In this document: piece after piece, positions 9,801-17,756 of the stretch
How the letters are laid out: the number at the start of each line of letters is the position of its first letter
Numbering within the stretch: position 1 is the stretch's first letter
Notes under the pieces: generated by a model
Databases searched by the model: none
Told to the model about the DNA's origin: nothing
The model's input: the letters and a program-made list of their open reading frames with translations, nothing else
Assembly (NCBI RefSeq): GCF_014836445.1
Contig: NZ_JACSQV010000002.1
Coordinates: 287,466 to 351,465, forward strand
From: Cellulomonas avistercoris
Lineage (GTDB): Bacteria > Actinomycetota > Actinomycetes > Actinomycetales > Cellulomonadaceae
Direction of reading: 5' to 3'
DNA length: 64,000 nt
Translations under genes and position numbers: made by a program

Positions 9801-10940
9801 GTGGAGCCGGGCACGAAGGTCGGCGTCACGGCGCAGATGCGCAGCTCGTACGCCTTCCCGGCCGACGGCGTCGTCGACGAGGTCCAGTTCACGGTCGACC
9901 CGTACGACCCGCCGCTGTGGTTCGAGTCCAACGTGGGTGCCGACTTCGTGTCGCAGGCGTTCGACGGTGCCACCGTCGACGTCCACGGCGGCCCGGGCGC
10001 CGCCGAGGCGGACATCCTGGTGCTGCACCACCTCAACGGCACGGGCGACCGCGCGCAGGTCGTCGACGTGACCGTGCCCGACGTCGTCGAGACGACCACG
10101 ACGCTCGACGTCGAGTCCGCGTGGACCGCGGGCGAGGGGACCCTGTTCCAGATGACGGTCACCCCGCGCGAGGCCACGGGCACCTTCACGCTGTACGACG
10201 GCGACACCGAGCTCGGCACGACCGAGGTCGTCGACGGGGCGGGCGTCTGGGGCACCGAGTCCCTGAACGCGGGGACGCACCAGCTGCGGGCGGAGTACCG
10301 GCCCGACACCCCGGTCTACGCGCCGTCGACGTCGAACGTCGTGGAGGCGGTGCTCGCACCGTCGGCCTCCACCACGACGCTGCGCGTCGCCCCGGCCGTC
10401 GTCCGGTACGGCCAGCAGGCCACCGCCACCGTCACGGTGACCGGCCAGAGCTGGGCGCCGTCCGGCAAGGTGACGATCCGCGAGCGCGGCAAGGTGCTCG
10501 CGACCGCGGACGTCACGGTGGACGGGCTCACGGGCACGGCGACGGTCGCGCTGCCGCGCACCCTGGCGACGGGCACGCACGCGCTCGTCGCGGTGTACGA
10601 GGGCAACGACGACGTCGCGGGCTCCCAGGGCGCCACGCAGCAGGTCCGGGTCGTCCCCGGGTCCTCGAAGGCGACGCTCGAGACCGCGACGTGGACCGTG
10701 CCCGCGGGCAGCACGCCCACGATCACGGTGCGCGTGGGCGGCGGGGACGGGGCTCCGGCCGCGACCGGCCGCGTCACGGTGCTGCTCGGGCTGCGGCCCG
10801 TCGGCACGTTCCGCCTGGTCGACGGGGCCGCGACCGTGACCCTGCCGGCCGTGCGGACGTCGAGCGTCGTCACGGCGCTCTACGTCGGTGACGCGGGGTA
10901 CCTGCCCACGGCGACGGCGCACACCATGCGCGTCGGCTGA
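6801..10940 (+). CDS. Large secreted S8 (subtilisin-like) serine peptidase
   Basis: A 1379-residue exported protease. A Sec signal peptide (MPRRP core, cleavage near PAASAA) is followed by a propeptide region to about residue 165. The S8 domain has Asp194 (IIDTGIDYTHADF), His269 (HGHGTHVAGT) and Ser614 (NGTSMASPHVAG). A protease-associated insert lies between His and Ser (residues about 430-550). A long beta-rich C-terminal half includes an Fn3-like region and at least two bacterial Ig-like repeats (TTTLRVAPAVV..., then a final one). There is no sortase motif, so it is probably freely secreted. Two ATGs (6801 and 6810) are both possible; no strong ribosome site precedes either. It likely degrades extracellular protein. 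Confidence 0.95.
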   Translation: MRHMPRRPIAGLTAVSVVLAGALLGAPAASAAPPTADLSDLLVDRDVPVDRVEGVGDALADASGTVTAFVELTTPSGVEVAADGGSPAQVRAAADATQAAAEDVVPAEASQSGARTAAAQPQRLATVTNLVSGALVLGDAAQLRALADDPDVRSVRLVASRTLDNAAQVEFTKALATWQSTGVLGTDVTVGIIDTGIDYTHADFGGPGTVEAYEAAYGADGTGPVPAGSYDPAKFLGGYDFAGVDYDADGEGEQLVPAPDENPIDVHGHGTHVAGTAAGYGITPDGETFDGDYSELESVLDWPVGPGTAPMAGLYALKVFGDVAGSTNLTALALDWAADPDGDGSFDDRLDVLNLSLGGAGAPADDPESAQVAELTALGTTVVLSAGNEGDVEDIGGSPGNGFAGLTVAWSVGKDLAFDAVEVVEASDTELVGRHAGQNSVAYAGEDVTATVAYVGERFDGCEAFTGEQAATVAGKIAYLWWDDDDASRRCGSVARFNNATAAGAVGVILPTELAVFSAGISGNEQIPGFQMTAATTDALLPEIEAGTLVATIGPGLALSTRQDVGADTLSPSSSRGVHGSLGWGKPDVAAPGQQIVSANVGSGTGASSSNGTSMASPHVAGIAALVREAHPGWSAAQVKAAIVNTATHDLATEAGGDVFYGPARVGSGRVDALAAVTSDTLLYNAERPQQTSVSFGVVPLADEPVTIRKAVTVQNLGSTARTYSTQVTSSTTSGGATITAAPASLRVPAGGTGIVTLTFTADPATVARDIDPTQQAEQIEGIAREYVSQVSGRLVLTSGDTRWRLPVQGTPRPTTDLEAADVTFPDPSAGTGELTFSGRDVESEGWYGLATPLVHAADSPRLEALPAGAETSRSTVAAGDIRHAGWASTAPAVTAAGGDPTLEGYLGIGIATDADWAVLGHALAPRILFDTDGDGETDVAARVGKLADTDYTVVEVYDPADPEEALFGPELLYPFAGDVEAGAFDNSTVVVPVPLEALGVEPGTKVGVTAQMRSSYAFPADGVVDEVQFTVDPYDPPLWFESNVGADFVSQAFDGATVDVHGGPGAAEADILVLHHLNGTGDRAQVVDVTVPDVVETTTTLDVESAWTAGEGTLFQMTVTPREATGTFTLYDGDTELGTTEVVDGAGVWGTESLNAGTHQLRAEYRPDTPVYAPSTSNVVEAVLAPSASTTTLRVAPAVVRYGQQATATVTVTGQSWAPSGKVTIRERGKVLATADVTVDGLTGTATVALPRTLATGTHALVAVYEGNDDVAGSQGATQQVRVVPGSSKATLETATWTVPAGSTPTITVRVGGGDGAPAATGRVTVLLGLRPVGTFRLVDGAATVTLPAVRTSSVVTALYVGDAGYLPTATAHTMRVG

Positions 10941-10956
10941 CCTCGCCGCCCGCGTC

Positions 10957-10998
10957 GAGCGGGTGTCGTCCGGGCATCCGTCCGGGCGACACCCGCTC
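10957..10998 (+). terminator. 12-bp hairpin after the subtilase gene
   Basis: GAGCGGGTGTCG and its exact complement, separated by 18 nt that contain a TCCGGG direct repeat. It begins 16 nt after the subtilase stop. Confidence 0.75.
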
Positions 10999-11028
10999 CT
11001 GCGTGTCAAGACGTGGTGCGGCAGAGCC

Positions 11029-11034
11029 GATGGT
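11029..11034 (+). promoter_or_regulatory. -10-like GATGGT, 6 nt before start
   Basis: The block from GCCGATGGTCCCGGC to the ATG differs by one base from the block before the paralogue at 21019. Confidence 0.45.
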
Positions 11035-11040
11035 CCCGGC

Positions 11041-11853
11041 ATGGGACTGGACCGACGGACGCCGCAAGGGAGCGGATCCGTGCTGCCCACACCCCACGGA
11101 CCGACCGACGTACCCCTGCCCGCGGGTGCGGGGGACGCCACCGTGGACAAGGGCCGCGCGCCGGACGAGGTCGCGCTCCTGCGCGTCGTCGAGCACCTCG
11201 CGGACGTCCCGGACGGCGAGGCGACGGACGGTGAGCACGTGAGCGACGAGGTCGCGGACGAGGACGCCGAGCCTGCTGCCGGCGAGCCCGACCCCGGGGA
11301 GCCGGACGACGACGACGAGCCCGAGGACGCCGGAGAGCCCGAGGACGCCGAGACTTTCGACGCCGTCGCGGCCGCTCCCCCGGCCCCCGCCGCGCACGCG
11401 GTCGGCCCGGTGGCTGCCGCGCTGTCGGACACGCGCCACCGCATCGACGAGCTCAACGCGCCCGAACGGCTGTTCCTGGCGCAGCAGCGCGCGCTGGTGG
11501 CAGGCCTGTGCGCGGACCCGTCCGACGCCGCGCTCGTCAGCGCCCTGTTCGACCGGGTGCGCGAGCAGTGGCAGCAGGCGGACGACCGCCCCGACCCGCG
11601 CCCGCTGGCCGACGCGTTCGGCGTCGCGCTCGGCGACCTCGTGTGCGCGCAGGCCGAGGACCTGGGCTGGGCCACCTGCAGCGACCGCTACGGCACCGAG
11701 ATCGTCCTGGCACGTGAGGACCCCGAGATCCTCGTGTACCCCGTCGCGGCCGTCGCGCAGCACTGGTCGCAGGCGGCCCCGGGGTGGTTGCTGCGGCACC
11801 TGGCGACCGTCGTGCAGGGCGTCCTGGAGGACCGGGCCCCGACGGACGACTGA
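11041..11853 (+). CDS. DUF3806-like protein, paralogue of 21019
   Basis: A 270-residue cytoplasmic protein of unknown function. Residues 1-60 are low-complexity, residues 60-110 form a strongly acidic Asp/Glu/Pro linker, and residues 140-265 form the conserved domain (FGVALGDLVCAQAEDLGW, then PVAAVAQHWSQAAPGWLL). This domain matches the N-terminal domain of the protein at 21019 in the order IGIAVGDLL, W, C, G, VLPVLDAHARW and GW. I recall it as DUF3806-type, but that name needs a profile search. The ATG at 11041 is chosen from the shared promoter-start block. It stands alone between two hairpins. Confidence 0.7.
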   Translation: MGLDRRTPQGSGSVLPTPHGPTDVPLPAGAGDATVDKGRAPDEVALLRVVEHLADVPDGEATDGEHVSDEVADEDAEPAAGEPDPGEPDDDDEPEDAGEPEDAETFDAVAAAPPAPAAHAVGPVAAALSDTRHRIDELNAPERLFLAQQRALVAGLCADPSDAALVSALFDRVREQWQQADDRPDPRPLADAFGVALGDLVCAQAEDLGWATCSDRYGTEIVLAREDPEILVYPVAAVAQHWSQAAPGWLLRHLATVVQGVLEDRAPTDD

Positions 11854-11866
11854 CGCCCCCGTGACC

Positions 11867-11915
11867 CGCGGGCCCCGGCCGCCTCACCGTCCCCCGGAGG
11901 CCGCCGGGGCCCGCG
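11867..11915 (+). terminator. 13-bp hairpin after the DUF3806-like gene
   Basis: CGCGGGCCCCGGC and its exact complement, separated by 23 nt, begin 14 nt after the stop codon. Confidence 0.7.
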
Positions 11916-11989
11916 CCTGCGGCCACCTGCGTGGCGCGCACGCCGCGCGTCGGCTCACACCACGGCCCGGGCGTGCCGATACTGGTGTC

Positions 11990-12529
11990 GTGACGACCTT
12001 CGACGACACCGGCATGTTCGAGCTGGTCGACGACACCCGGGGCGAGCCCGAGCCCCCGCAGCGGGCCCGCGTGGTCGTCGTGCTCGTGGTCGCCGCGGCC
12101 CTCGTCGTGGCGGGAGTCGTGTGGCTGCTCGCGGTCAGCGGGGACGACGACGCGGCGGCCGAGCAGATGACCGTCTCGCTCCTCGACCGGCCCGCGGAGC
12201 CCACGGACGAGGTGGCCGCACCGGTCGTCGACGAGACAGGCATCGACCCCTCGACCGCGCGCTTCGCCGTCCGCACGACGGCCGGCCAGCACTACGCGGC
12301 CCTGCGCTGGGGGGGCGACCTGTGCCTCGTGGCCGTGCCCGTCGGTGACGCGGCCCGCGTGGTGTGCGTCGCACCGTCGCCGCGCGCGACCGTCACGATC
12401 TCCGGCGAGGACGGGTCGCGCGTGCGCCTGGGCACCGACGACGCACCGGCGCCGGACACCGCCGAGGGCTGGCGGGCCGCCGGGACCAACGTCTGGGTGC
12501 TCGACGCGCCCGGGCCCGCCGCCGGCTGA
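11990..12529 (+). CDS. Single-pass membrane protein of unknown function
   Basis: A 179-residue protein. A short acidic cytoplasmic N-terminus is followed by one transmembrane helix at residues 25-46 (ARVVVVLVVAAALVVAGVV), and then an extracytoplasmic domain of about 130 residues with two cysteines (DLCLVAVP, VVCVAPSP) that could form a disulphide. The type II topology and the lack of recognisable motifs leave the function open. GATACT ends 6 nt before the GTG at 11990, a weak match to the leaderless pattern seen elsewhere. It is convergent with the exonuclease gene at 12558. Confidence 0.65.
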   Translation: MTTFDDTGMFELVDDTRGEPEPPQRARVVVVLVVAAALVVAGVVWLLAVSGDDDAAAEQMTVSLLDRPAEPTDEVAAPVVDETGIDPSTARFAVRTTAGQHYAALRWGGDLCLVAVPVGDAARVVCVAPSPRATVTISGEDGSRVRLGTDDAPAPDTAEGWRAAGTNVWVLDAPGPAAG

Positions 12530-12557
12530 GTCCCGCCCCGGCCAGTCCTGCGGCGCG

Positions 12558-13526
12558 TCAGCCGCGCGTGTCGGCAGCGTCCGTCAGCACGTCGACGATC
12601 CGCCGCACGCTCGACGTCAGCCCCCACCGTTCCGCCAGCGCGACGAGCGCGTCGGGGTCCGCGGGGACCGTCGGCAGGCGGTCGTCGACCTCGGCGACGG
12701 GTGCGTCGGGCGCGACGGTCACCACGCGCGGCGCGACCGCCAGGTAGTCCGCCGCCGCCGTCAGCCGCGTGCGCTGGGTGGCCGTCAGACCCTTGTCACC
12801 CGCGTCGCGCGCGGCCAGCACGCCCTCGAGCGTGCCGTAGCGGCTCAGCATCGCCGCGGCGGTCTTCTCACCGATGCCGGGCACGCCCGGCAGGCCGTCG
12901 CTCGGGTCCCCGCGCAGCACGGCCATGTCGGCGTACGCCCGCCCGGTCGGCACGCCGTAGCGCTCGCGCAGGACGCCCTGGTCGACCTCCAGCATCTCCT
13001 TGACGCCCTTGACGGGGTACAGCACGCGCACCGGCACGTCGTCGTCGACCAGCTGGAACAGGTCCCGGTCCCCCGTCACGACGTCCACCGCGGCGCGCTC
13101 GCCGGCGGGACGCGCGGCCTCGCGCGCGACGAGCGTGCCGATGACGTCGTCGGCCTCGTACCCCGGTGCGCCGAGGCGCGGGATGCCCAGGGCCGCGAGC
13201 ACCTCGACGATGACAGGCACCTGCGCCGTCAGGGCGGCGGGCACCTCCTCCTCGCCCGTCGTGCCCGAGACCTCGCGCGCGACGCGGTGCGCCTTGTAGG
13301 ACGGCACGGCCTCGACCCGGAACGCGGGGCGCCAGTCCTCGTCCCAGCACGCCACGAGGCGCGTGGGGTGCCGGTCGGCGACGAGCCGGGCGATCATCTC
13401 GACGAGCCCGCGCACGGCGTTGACGGGCGTGCCGTCCGGTGCGCGCACCGAGTCGGGCACGCCGAAGAACGCGCGGAAGTACAGCGACGCGGAGTCGAGC
13501 AGCAGCAGGCGCCCGGCCCCGCCCGT
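12558..13526 (-). CDS. 5'-3' exonuclease (PolA N-terminal domain type) with apparent non-canonical ACG start
   Basis: A stand-alone flap/5'-3' exonuclease of the PolA N-domain family, about 322 residues. Metal-ligand motifs are present: LLLLDSASLYFRAFFG, then YEADDVIGT, VVTGDRDLFQLV, and the helix-hairpin-helix DPSDGLPGVPGIGEKTA. The first in-frame ATG/GTG is at 13460, but that would delete the first catalytic Asp. Upstream, GGAGGGG (13533-13539) is followed by 6 nt and then ACG at 13526, exactly where a start codon belongs; the frame closes at a TGA a little further upstream. Either ACG is used, a CTG at 13508 is used, or the sequence has an error or mutation here. Role: removal of 5' flaps and RNA primers. 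Confidence 0.8.
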   Translation of the reverse strand, partial: TGGAGRLLLLDSASLYFRAFFGVPDSVRAPDGTPVNAVRGLVEMIARLVADRHPTRLVACWDEDWRPAFRVEAVPSYKAHRVAREVSGTTGEEEVPAALTAQVPVIVEVLAALGIPRLGAPGYEADDVIGTLVAREAARPAGERAAVDVVTGDRDLFQLVDDDVPVRVLYPVKGVKEMLEVDQGVLRERYGVPTGRAYADMAVLRGDPSDGLPGVPGIGEKTAAAMLSRYGTLEGVLAARDAGDKGLTATQRTRLTAAADYLAVAPRVVTVAPDAPVAEVDDRLPTVPADPDALVALAERWGLTSSVRRIVDVLTDAADTRG

Positions 13527-13569
13527 GCGAGTCCCCTCCGGCTCGCCACGCTCCCCCCTCGCGCGCCCG

Positions 13570-15147
13570 TCAGGCGGCGCTCAGGTCGAGCTGGTCCTCG
13601 ACGACCGCGACGACGCTCCACGTGCCGCCGTCGGCGTCCGTCAGCTCCCACGCGGGCACCAGCAGCGTCGCGCCCGTCGGCGTGGTCAGCAGCGTGACGC
13701 CGAGCCGTGCGCCCGTGATCGTGACGTGCTGGACCGGCCACGCGACCGGGTCGCCCGGAGCGGGCACGGCCGGCACCGTCGGCTCGTCGGCAGGCTCGGC
13801 CTGCATCGACACGCTGTCGTCGGCGGCCGCACCCTCGGCGCGTGCCGCCAGCGGCACCATGCCGCCGAAGGAGGCCCCGAACCGCGGGTCGTTGAGCCGC
13901 TCGACGGCCTCGTCGGCGCTGATGTGGTCGTACGTGCCGAGCTCGACGAGCGTCGCGAGCGGGCCCGACACCGACTGCACGCCCGTGCCGACCAGCTGCA
14001 CGGACCAGCCCAGGCCCGTCTGCGTGCCGTCGACGACCTGCGCGGCCGTGACGCTCACGAGGCCCGGCACACCCGTCTCGTCGGAGACCGTGAGCTCGTA
14101 CCCTCCCGGGTCCACGCCGAGCCGGGTCATGAGGTCGCGCGCGGCGGCCGCCGCGGCGTCCCCCGTCGGGGTGCTGGTCGGGTCGCACACGCTCGGGTCG
14201 GCGGGGGCAGGCTCCCCGGGTGCGTCGGGCGCGGGCAGCGGCTCGACCGCGACGCCCGGCTCGGCGCCGTCCCGCGGGGCGACGTCGGGCTCGACGGCGC
14301 TCCCCTCGGCCGCCCCCGACGACGTCGCGCCGTCGAGCGTCTCCGGGACGCCGCTCGTGCACACCGACGGGTCCCAGGCGCGGTCGTAGAACCACATGCT
14401 CGCCTGCCCGTCCACGCCCACCTGCACGGTCGCGGACCGGCCGTCGTTCGCCCCGACGACCCACTGGCCCCACTCCTGGCGCGGCTCACCCGCGACGCCG
14501 AGGACGCCCGCGACGCGCGCGGCGGTGGCGGCGGTCGCCGCCGACGTCGCGTCGAACGCCCAGGCCCGGGCGGACCCCGCCGCACCCGCGAGCCCGCTGC
14601 CGCTGAACACGGTGCGTCCCCCGAACCAGCCGGGGCCCACCATCCTGCTCCGGACGTCCGCACCGGACATGTCCGCTGCAGCTGCCGTCTCGGGGGCCCC
14701 GCCCGCGCCCTGCAGCGCGATCGGCGGCGCCGACGGCTCGTCGGCGCCCGCGGCGCCCACCGCGTAGCCCCCGCCGCCGACGAGCGCGACGCCCGCCGCG
14801 ACGGCGGCCACCTGCAGCCACCGGGCCGCCGGGCGGCGCCGCGCACGTGCCGCCGCGAGCTCGTCCGTCTGGCCCGAGCCGCCCGCGTCCCCCGCGTCCC
14901 CCGCGTCCCCCGCGTCGAGCGTGAGGCCCGTGGTGTCGGCGAGGCGCGCGTGCAGGCGGGCGGCGTCGGGTGCGGCCTCGGCGGCCGGGTCCGCGGCGCG
15001 GACGCGCGCCACGGCGGCGGCCGTCCCGGCGGTGTCGGTCGGGCCGTCGGTCGGGCCGTCGGTCGCGCCGTCGGTCGGGCCGTCGGCCGGGCCGTGCGGC
15101 ACCGGCTCGTCCGGCGTGCCGTCGCGCGGGTCGCGGGTGTCGTCCAT
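13570..15147 (-). CDS. Single-pass membrane protein, presumed anti-sigma partner of the ECF sigma factor
   Basis: A 525-residue protein. The N-terminal 115 residues are cytoplasmic and low-complexity, with GPTDG and DAGDAG repeats; one transmembrane helix lies near residues 110-135 (WLQVAAVAAGVALVGGGG), followed by a large Ala/Asp-rich extracytoplasmic domain. No zinc-binding HxxxCxxC anti-sigma motif is present. The assignment rests on position (113 nt after an ECF sigma gene, same strand), topology, and the segment ARVRAADPAAEAAPD, which I associate with proteins encoded beside actinobacterial ECF factors. AGGAGG lies 5 nt before the ATG. The upstream region repeats a motif also found before the sigma gene (15214 and 15987). 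Confidence 0.6.
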   Translation of the reverse strand: MDDTRDPRDGTPDEPVPHGPADGPTDGATDGPTDGPTDTAGTAAAVARVRAADPAAEAAPDAARLHARLADTTGLTLDAGDAGDAGDAGGSGQTDELAAARARRRPAARWLQVAAVAAGVALVGGGGYAVGAAGADEPSAPPIALQGAGGAPETAAAADMSGADVRSRMVGPGWFGGRTVFSGSGLAGAAGSARAWAFDATSAATAATAARVAGVLGVAGEPRQEWGQWVVGANDGRSATVQVGVDGQASMWFYDRAWDPSVCTSGVPETLDGATSSGAAEGSAVEPDVAPRDGAEPGVAVEPLPAPDAPGEPAPADPSVCDPTSTPTGDAAAAAARDLMTRLGVDPGGYELTVSDETGVPGLVSVTAAQVVDGTQTGLGWSVQLVGTGVQSVSGPLATLVELGTYDHISADEAVERLNDPRFGASFGGMVPLAARAEGAAADDSVSMQAEPADEPTVPAVPAPGDPVAWPVQHVTITGARLGVTLLTTPTGATLLVPAWELTDADGGTWSVVAVVEDQLDLSAA

Positions 15148-15213
15148 GTCGTCCTCCTGGGGCGGTCGGAGCCCGATCGGTCTCTGCCCCGTATGTGTGC
15201 GGGCGGGCCCCCG

Positions 15214-15222
15214 TCTTGCACG
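15214..15222 (-). promoter_or_regulatory. Candidate ECF -35 motif CGTGCAAGA (copy 2)
   Basis: Lies about 67 nt before the ATG of the membrane partner and is identical to the 9-mer upstream of the sigma gene. Confidence 0.4.
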
Positions 15223-15260
15223 CGGGCGGCGCCCGCAGCGGGATGGGCGTTGTCAGGAGA

Positions 15261-15905
15261 TCAGGGCGCGGCGTCCGCGAACGCCGCCCGCAGGCGTGAG
15301 CGCGCGCGCGACAGCGCGGCGTCCGCCCCGCCGCGCCCGATGCCGAGCGCGGCCGCGAGGCCCTCGCCCGTCAGGCCCTCCCACGCGTGCAGCAGGAGCA
15401 CCTCGCGGTCGCGCGCCGACAGCGCGGCGAGCACGGTCCGCACCGTCTCGTCGCGCACGGCCCGCAGCGCGGGGTCGTCGGCGTCGGCCTCGTCGGGCAC
15501 GTCGGCGACGAGCACGGGCCGGCTCTTGCGGCGGTGGTTCGCGACGACGTACGACACGGTGCGGTACAGCCAGGGCAGCTCGGCGCCGGCGGGGACGTCC
15601 TCGCGGCGGCGCCACGCGACCGTCAGGACGTCGGCCGTGAGGTCCTCGACGTCCGACGCGCCCACGCGCCGCACGACGTACCGGTGCACCGCGGTCGCGT
15701 GGGCGTGGACGAGCCGCTCGAACCACGCCGCGTCGCGGGGCCCGTCCGGTGCGGCGTCGTCCTCGACGCGTCCGTCGCCGCGCACCGCGCGGTCGGTCCC
15801 GCCCGCGCGGTCGTCCGCGGCCGCCCGGTCGTCCCCGACCGTGCGGGCCTCCCCACGCTGGGCGGCGGCTCGGTCATCGGTGTCGTGCTCAGGCTGCGCG
15901 GGCAC
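15261..15905 (-). CDS. ECF-type RNA polymerase sigma factor
   Basis: A 214-residue sigma-70 family extracytoplasmic-function factor. The first 65 residues are Asp/Arg/Ala-rich and not part of the fold. Region 2 follows (FERLVHAHATAVHRYVVRRV, DVEDLTADVLTVAWRR, LPWLYRTVSYVVANHRR), and region 4 ends the protein (LSARDREVLLLHAWEGLTGEGLAAALGI, then ALSRARSRLR). It directs RNA polymerase to its own promoter class, probably under control of the downstream membrane protein. The GTG at 15905 has CGGGAG about 6 nt upstream; a later start within the low-complexity tail cannot be excluded. Confidence 0.88.
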   Translation of the reverse strand: MPAQPEHDTDDRAAAQRGEARTVGDDRAAADDRAGGTDRAVRGDGRVEDDAAPDGPRDAAWFERLVHAHATAVHRYVVRRVGASDVEDLTADVLTVAWRRREDVPAGAELPWLYRTVSYVVANHRRKSRPVLVADVPDEADADDPALRAVRDETVRTVLAALSARDREVLLLHAWEGLTGEGLAAALGIGRGGADAALSRARSRLRAAFADAAP

Positions 15906-15986
15906 TGCGGCTCCCGGGTCGGGCGGACGGGCGTGCGGGCGGGGGCGGTCACGCCCCTCACCCCACGGTGTCGTGGACCACCCGGA

Positions 15987-15995
15987 TCTTGCACG
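15987..15995 (-). promoter_or_regulatory. Candidate ECF -35 motif CGTGCAAGA (copy 1)
   Basis: About 82 nt before the sigma factor start; shares the exact 9-mer and a following G-rich spacer with the copy at 15214, as expected for autoregulation. Confidence 0.4.
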
Positions 15996-16079
15996 CCGCC
16001 GCGCCCGGGTGTCGCCCCGTCGCCGAGCGAACGCCGCGGCCGGCGGCGCGCTGCACCGCCGGCCGACCGAGCGCGTGCG

Positions 16080-17675
16080 TCAGAGACCGTCGGCGACGAT
16101 CGCCGTCGCGCGCAGCCACGCGTCACGCGTGGCGGGGCGCAGGTTCGCGTGGTCGATGGGCCCGCCCGACACCAGGGCCTTGTCGTGCGGGACCTCGACG
16201 ACCGCGCGCGTCAGGGCACCGAAGTGCGAACGCAGCCGCTGCCGCAGGTCCTTGTCGACCTTCGGCTCGGGGAACGACAGGATCGTCACCGCCTGGCGCA
16301 CGAGCTCCTCCTGGCCCGTCGCGCGCAGCGCGTCGAGCGCCCACGCGGCGGACTGCGCCGTGTCCTCGCGCAGCGTCGAGACGACGACCAGCTGGTCGGC
16401 CGACTGCACGGCGGCCTGCCAGTTCGAGGCCCGCATGTTGTTGCCCGTGTCGACGACGAGCACGCGGTAGAACTGCGTGAGCACGTCGTGCAGCGCCCGG
16501 TAGGACGCCGCGTCCACGCTCTCGATCGACGCCGCGTTCTCGTCGGACGCGAGCACGTCGAACTGCTCGTCCTGCTGCGTGCGGACGTAGGAGTCCAGGT
16601 CGCCGATGCGCAGCGTGCCGCGCTGCGTGAGGTCGGGCAGCGCGTGCAGCAGGTCCACCGCGGTGCGCTGGTGGTCCGCGTGCGACGAGCGCCAGCCGAG
16701 CGTGCCGCGCGTCTCGTTGTTGTCCCACGCGAGCGTGTACCCGCCCCGGACCAGGCCGAACGTCGACGCGAGCAGCATCGTCGCGGTCGTCTTGTGCGCG
16801 CCGCCCTTGGGGTTGACGACGACGACCGTGCGCGGGCCGTCGAACGTGCGGCGGATCGCCTCGATCTGCGAGCGGCGCGCGCGCTCGGCGGCGCCCGGCC
16901 GCGGCGCGACCGCCCCGAACGTCAGGCGCCGCACGGTGCGCTGCCAGCCGCGCTCCGCCGGGCCCTCGTGGGCCGGGTGGCGGGCAGCCAGCAGGTCGTC
17001 GAGCGTCGGCAGGACCGCGGGGTCCGACGCGCGCCGCTCGGCACGGGTCTCGCCGCGTGCCTCGCCGCGGGCCTCGCCACGTCCCTCCGCGCGGGCCGCG
17101 GCGGGCGCCGCGGCGGCGGGCTCGGGGGCGACGGGGACCTCGCCCGACGGCACGGGTGCCTCGGGCGCCACCGCGGGGACCACGGCCGTCGCACCGGACG
17201 GGACACCGGTGGCCACGACCGGGGTCGGCGTGGACAGCGGGTCGGCCTGCGACCACGCCGGCTCCACGACGGGCACGGGCGCGCTCAGCGCCGCGAGGTC
17301 CGTCTCGTCGGCCTCGTCGACACGGCCGTCAGGGTGGATGAGCAGCGCCCACAGCCCGTCCGGGTCCCGCACCTCGACGGGCAGCGCACGCCCGGCCTCC
17401 GCCGCGATGGCGGCGATGCGTCCCGTGATGGCCGCACCCGCCTCCGCGAGGTCGGCCATCGCGATCATCTCGCGGACACCGTCGACGCTGATCTCGCCGG
17501 TGCCGTCCTCGCGGACCTCCGCGGAGATCTGCGGCAGGTGCACGGGCGCGTCCGGTGTCGGCGCCACCGCCGCGACGGCACCCGTCGACGGTGCCGGCGC
17601 CGTGTCCGGCGTCGCCTCGACCGCCCCCGTCGCAGTGCTCGGTTCCATGGCCACGTTGCCGCCCTTGCGCGTCAT
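16080..17675 (-). CDS. ParA/MinD-like ATPase with long N-terminal extension
   Basis: A 531-residue protein. The C-terminal 260 residues form a SIMIBI-type ATPase: deviant Walker A VNPKGGAHKTTATMLLASTFG (KGGxxKT with His at the variable place), then YRVLVVDTGNNMRASNW as the A'/Walker B region. The N-terminal 270 residues contain a small conserved block (residues 45-115) and a Pro/Ala/Glu-rich linker. Such extended ParA-like proteins occur in actinobacteria, some tied to type VII secretion or polar positioning, but no partner (ParB, WXG100, Ecc) is nearby. GGGAG lies 6 nt before the ATG. Function and cargo unknown. Confidence 0.75.
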   Translation of the reverse strand: MTRKGGNVAMEPSTATGAVEATPDTAPAPSTGAVAAVAPTPDAPVHLPQISAEVREDGTGEISVDGVREMIAMADLAEAGAAITGRIAAIAAEAGRALPVEVRDPDGLWALLIHPDGRVDEADETDLAALSAPVPVVEPAWSQADPLSTPTPVVATGVPSGATAVVPAVAPEAPVPSGEVPVAPEPAAAAPAAARAEGRGEARGEARGETRAERRASDPAVLPTLDDLLAARHPAHEGPAERGWQRTVRRLTFGAVAPRPGAAERARRSQIEAIRRTFDGPRTVVVVNPKGGAHKTTATMLLASTFGLVRGGYTLAWDNNETRGTLGWRSSHADHQRTAVDLLHALPDLTQRGTLRIGDLDSYVRTQQDEQFDVLASDENAASIESVDAASYRALHDVLTQFYRVLVVDTGNNMRASNWQAAVQSADQLVVVSTLREDTAQSAAWALDALRATGQEELVRQAVTILSFPEPKVDKDLRQRLRSHFGALTRAVVEVPHDKALVSGGPIDHANLRPATRDAWLRATAIVADGL

Positions 17676-17756
17676 GTCTGCTCCCTACGTCCTGCCCGGC
17701 GCGCGACCACCGTCACCGGCACCCCGCAGGCGCGAGCACGCCACATCCTGGACGAA

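Noticed and set aside
6678..11675. A 1665-codon minus-strand open frame
   Set aside because: It is the antisense shadow of the subtilase gene; Arg/Gly/Asp-Val-rich translation without motifs, a known effect of high GC.
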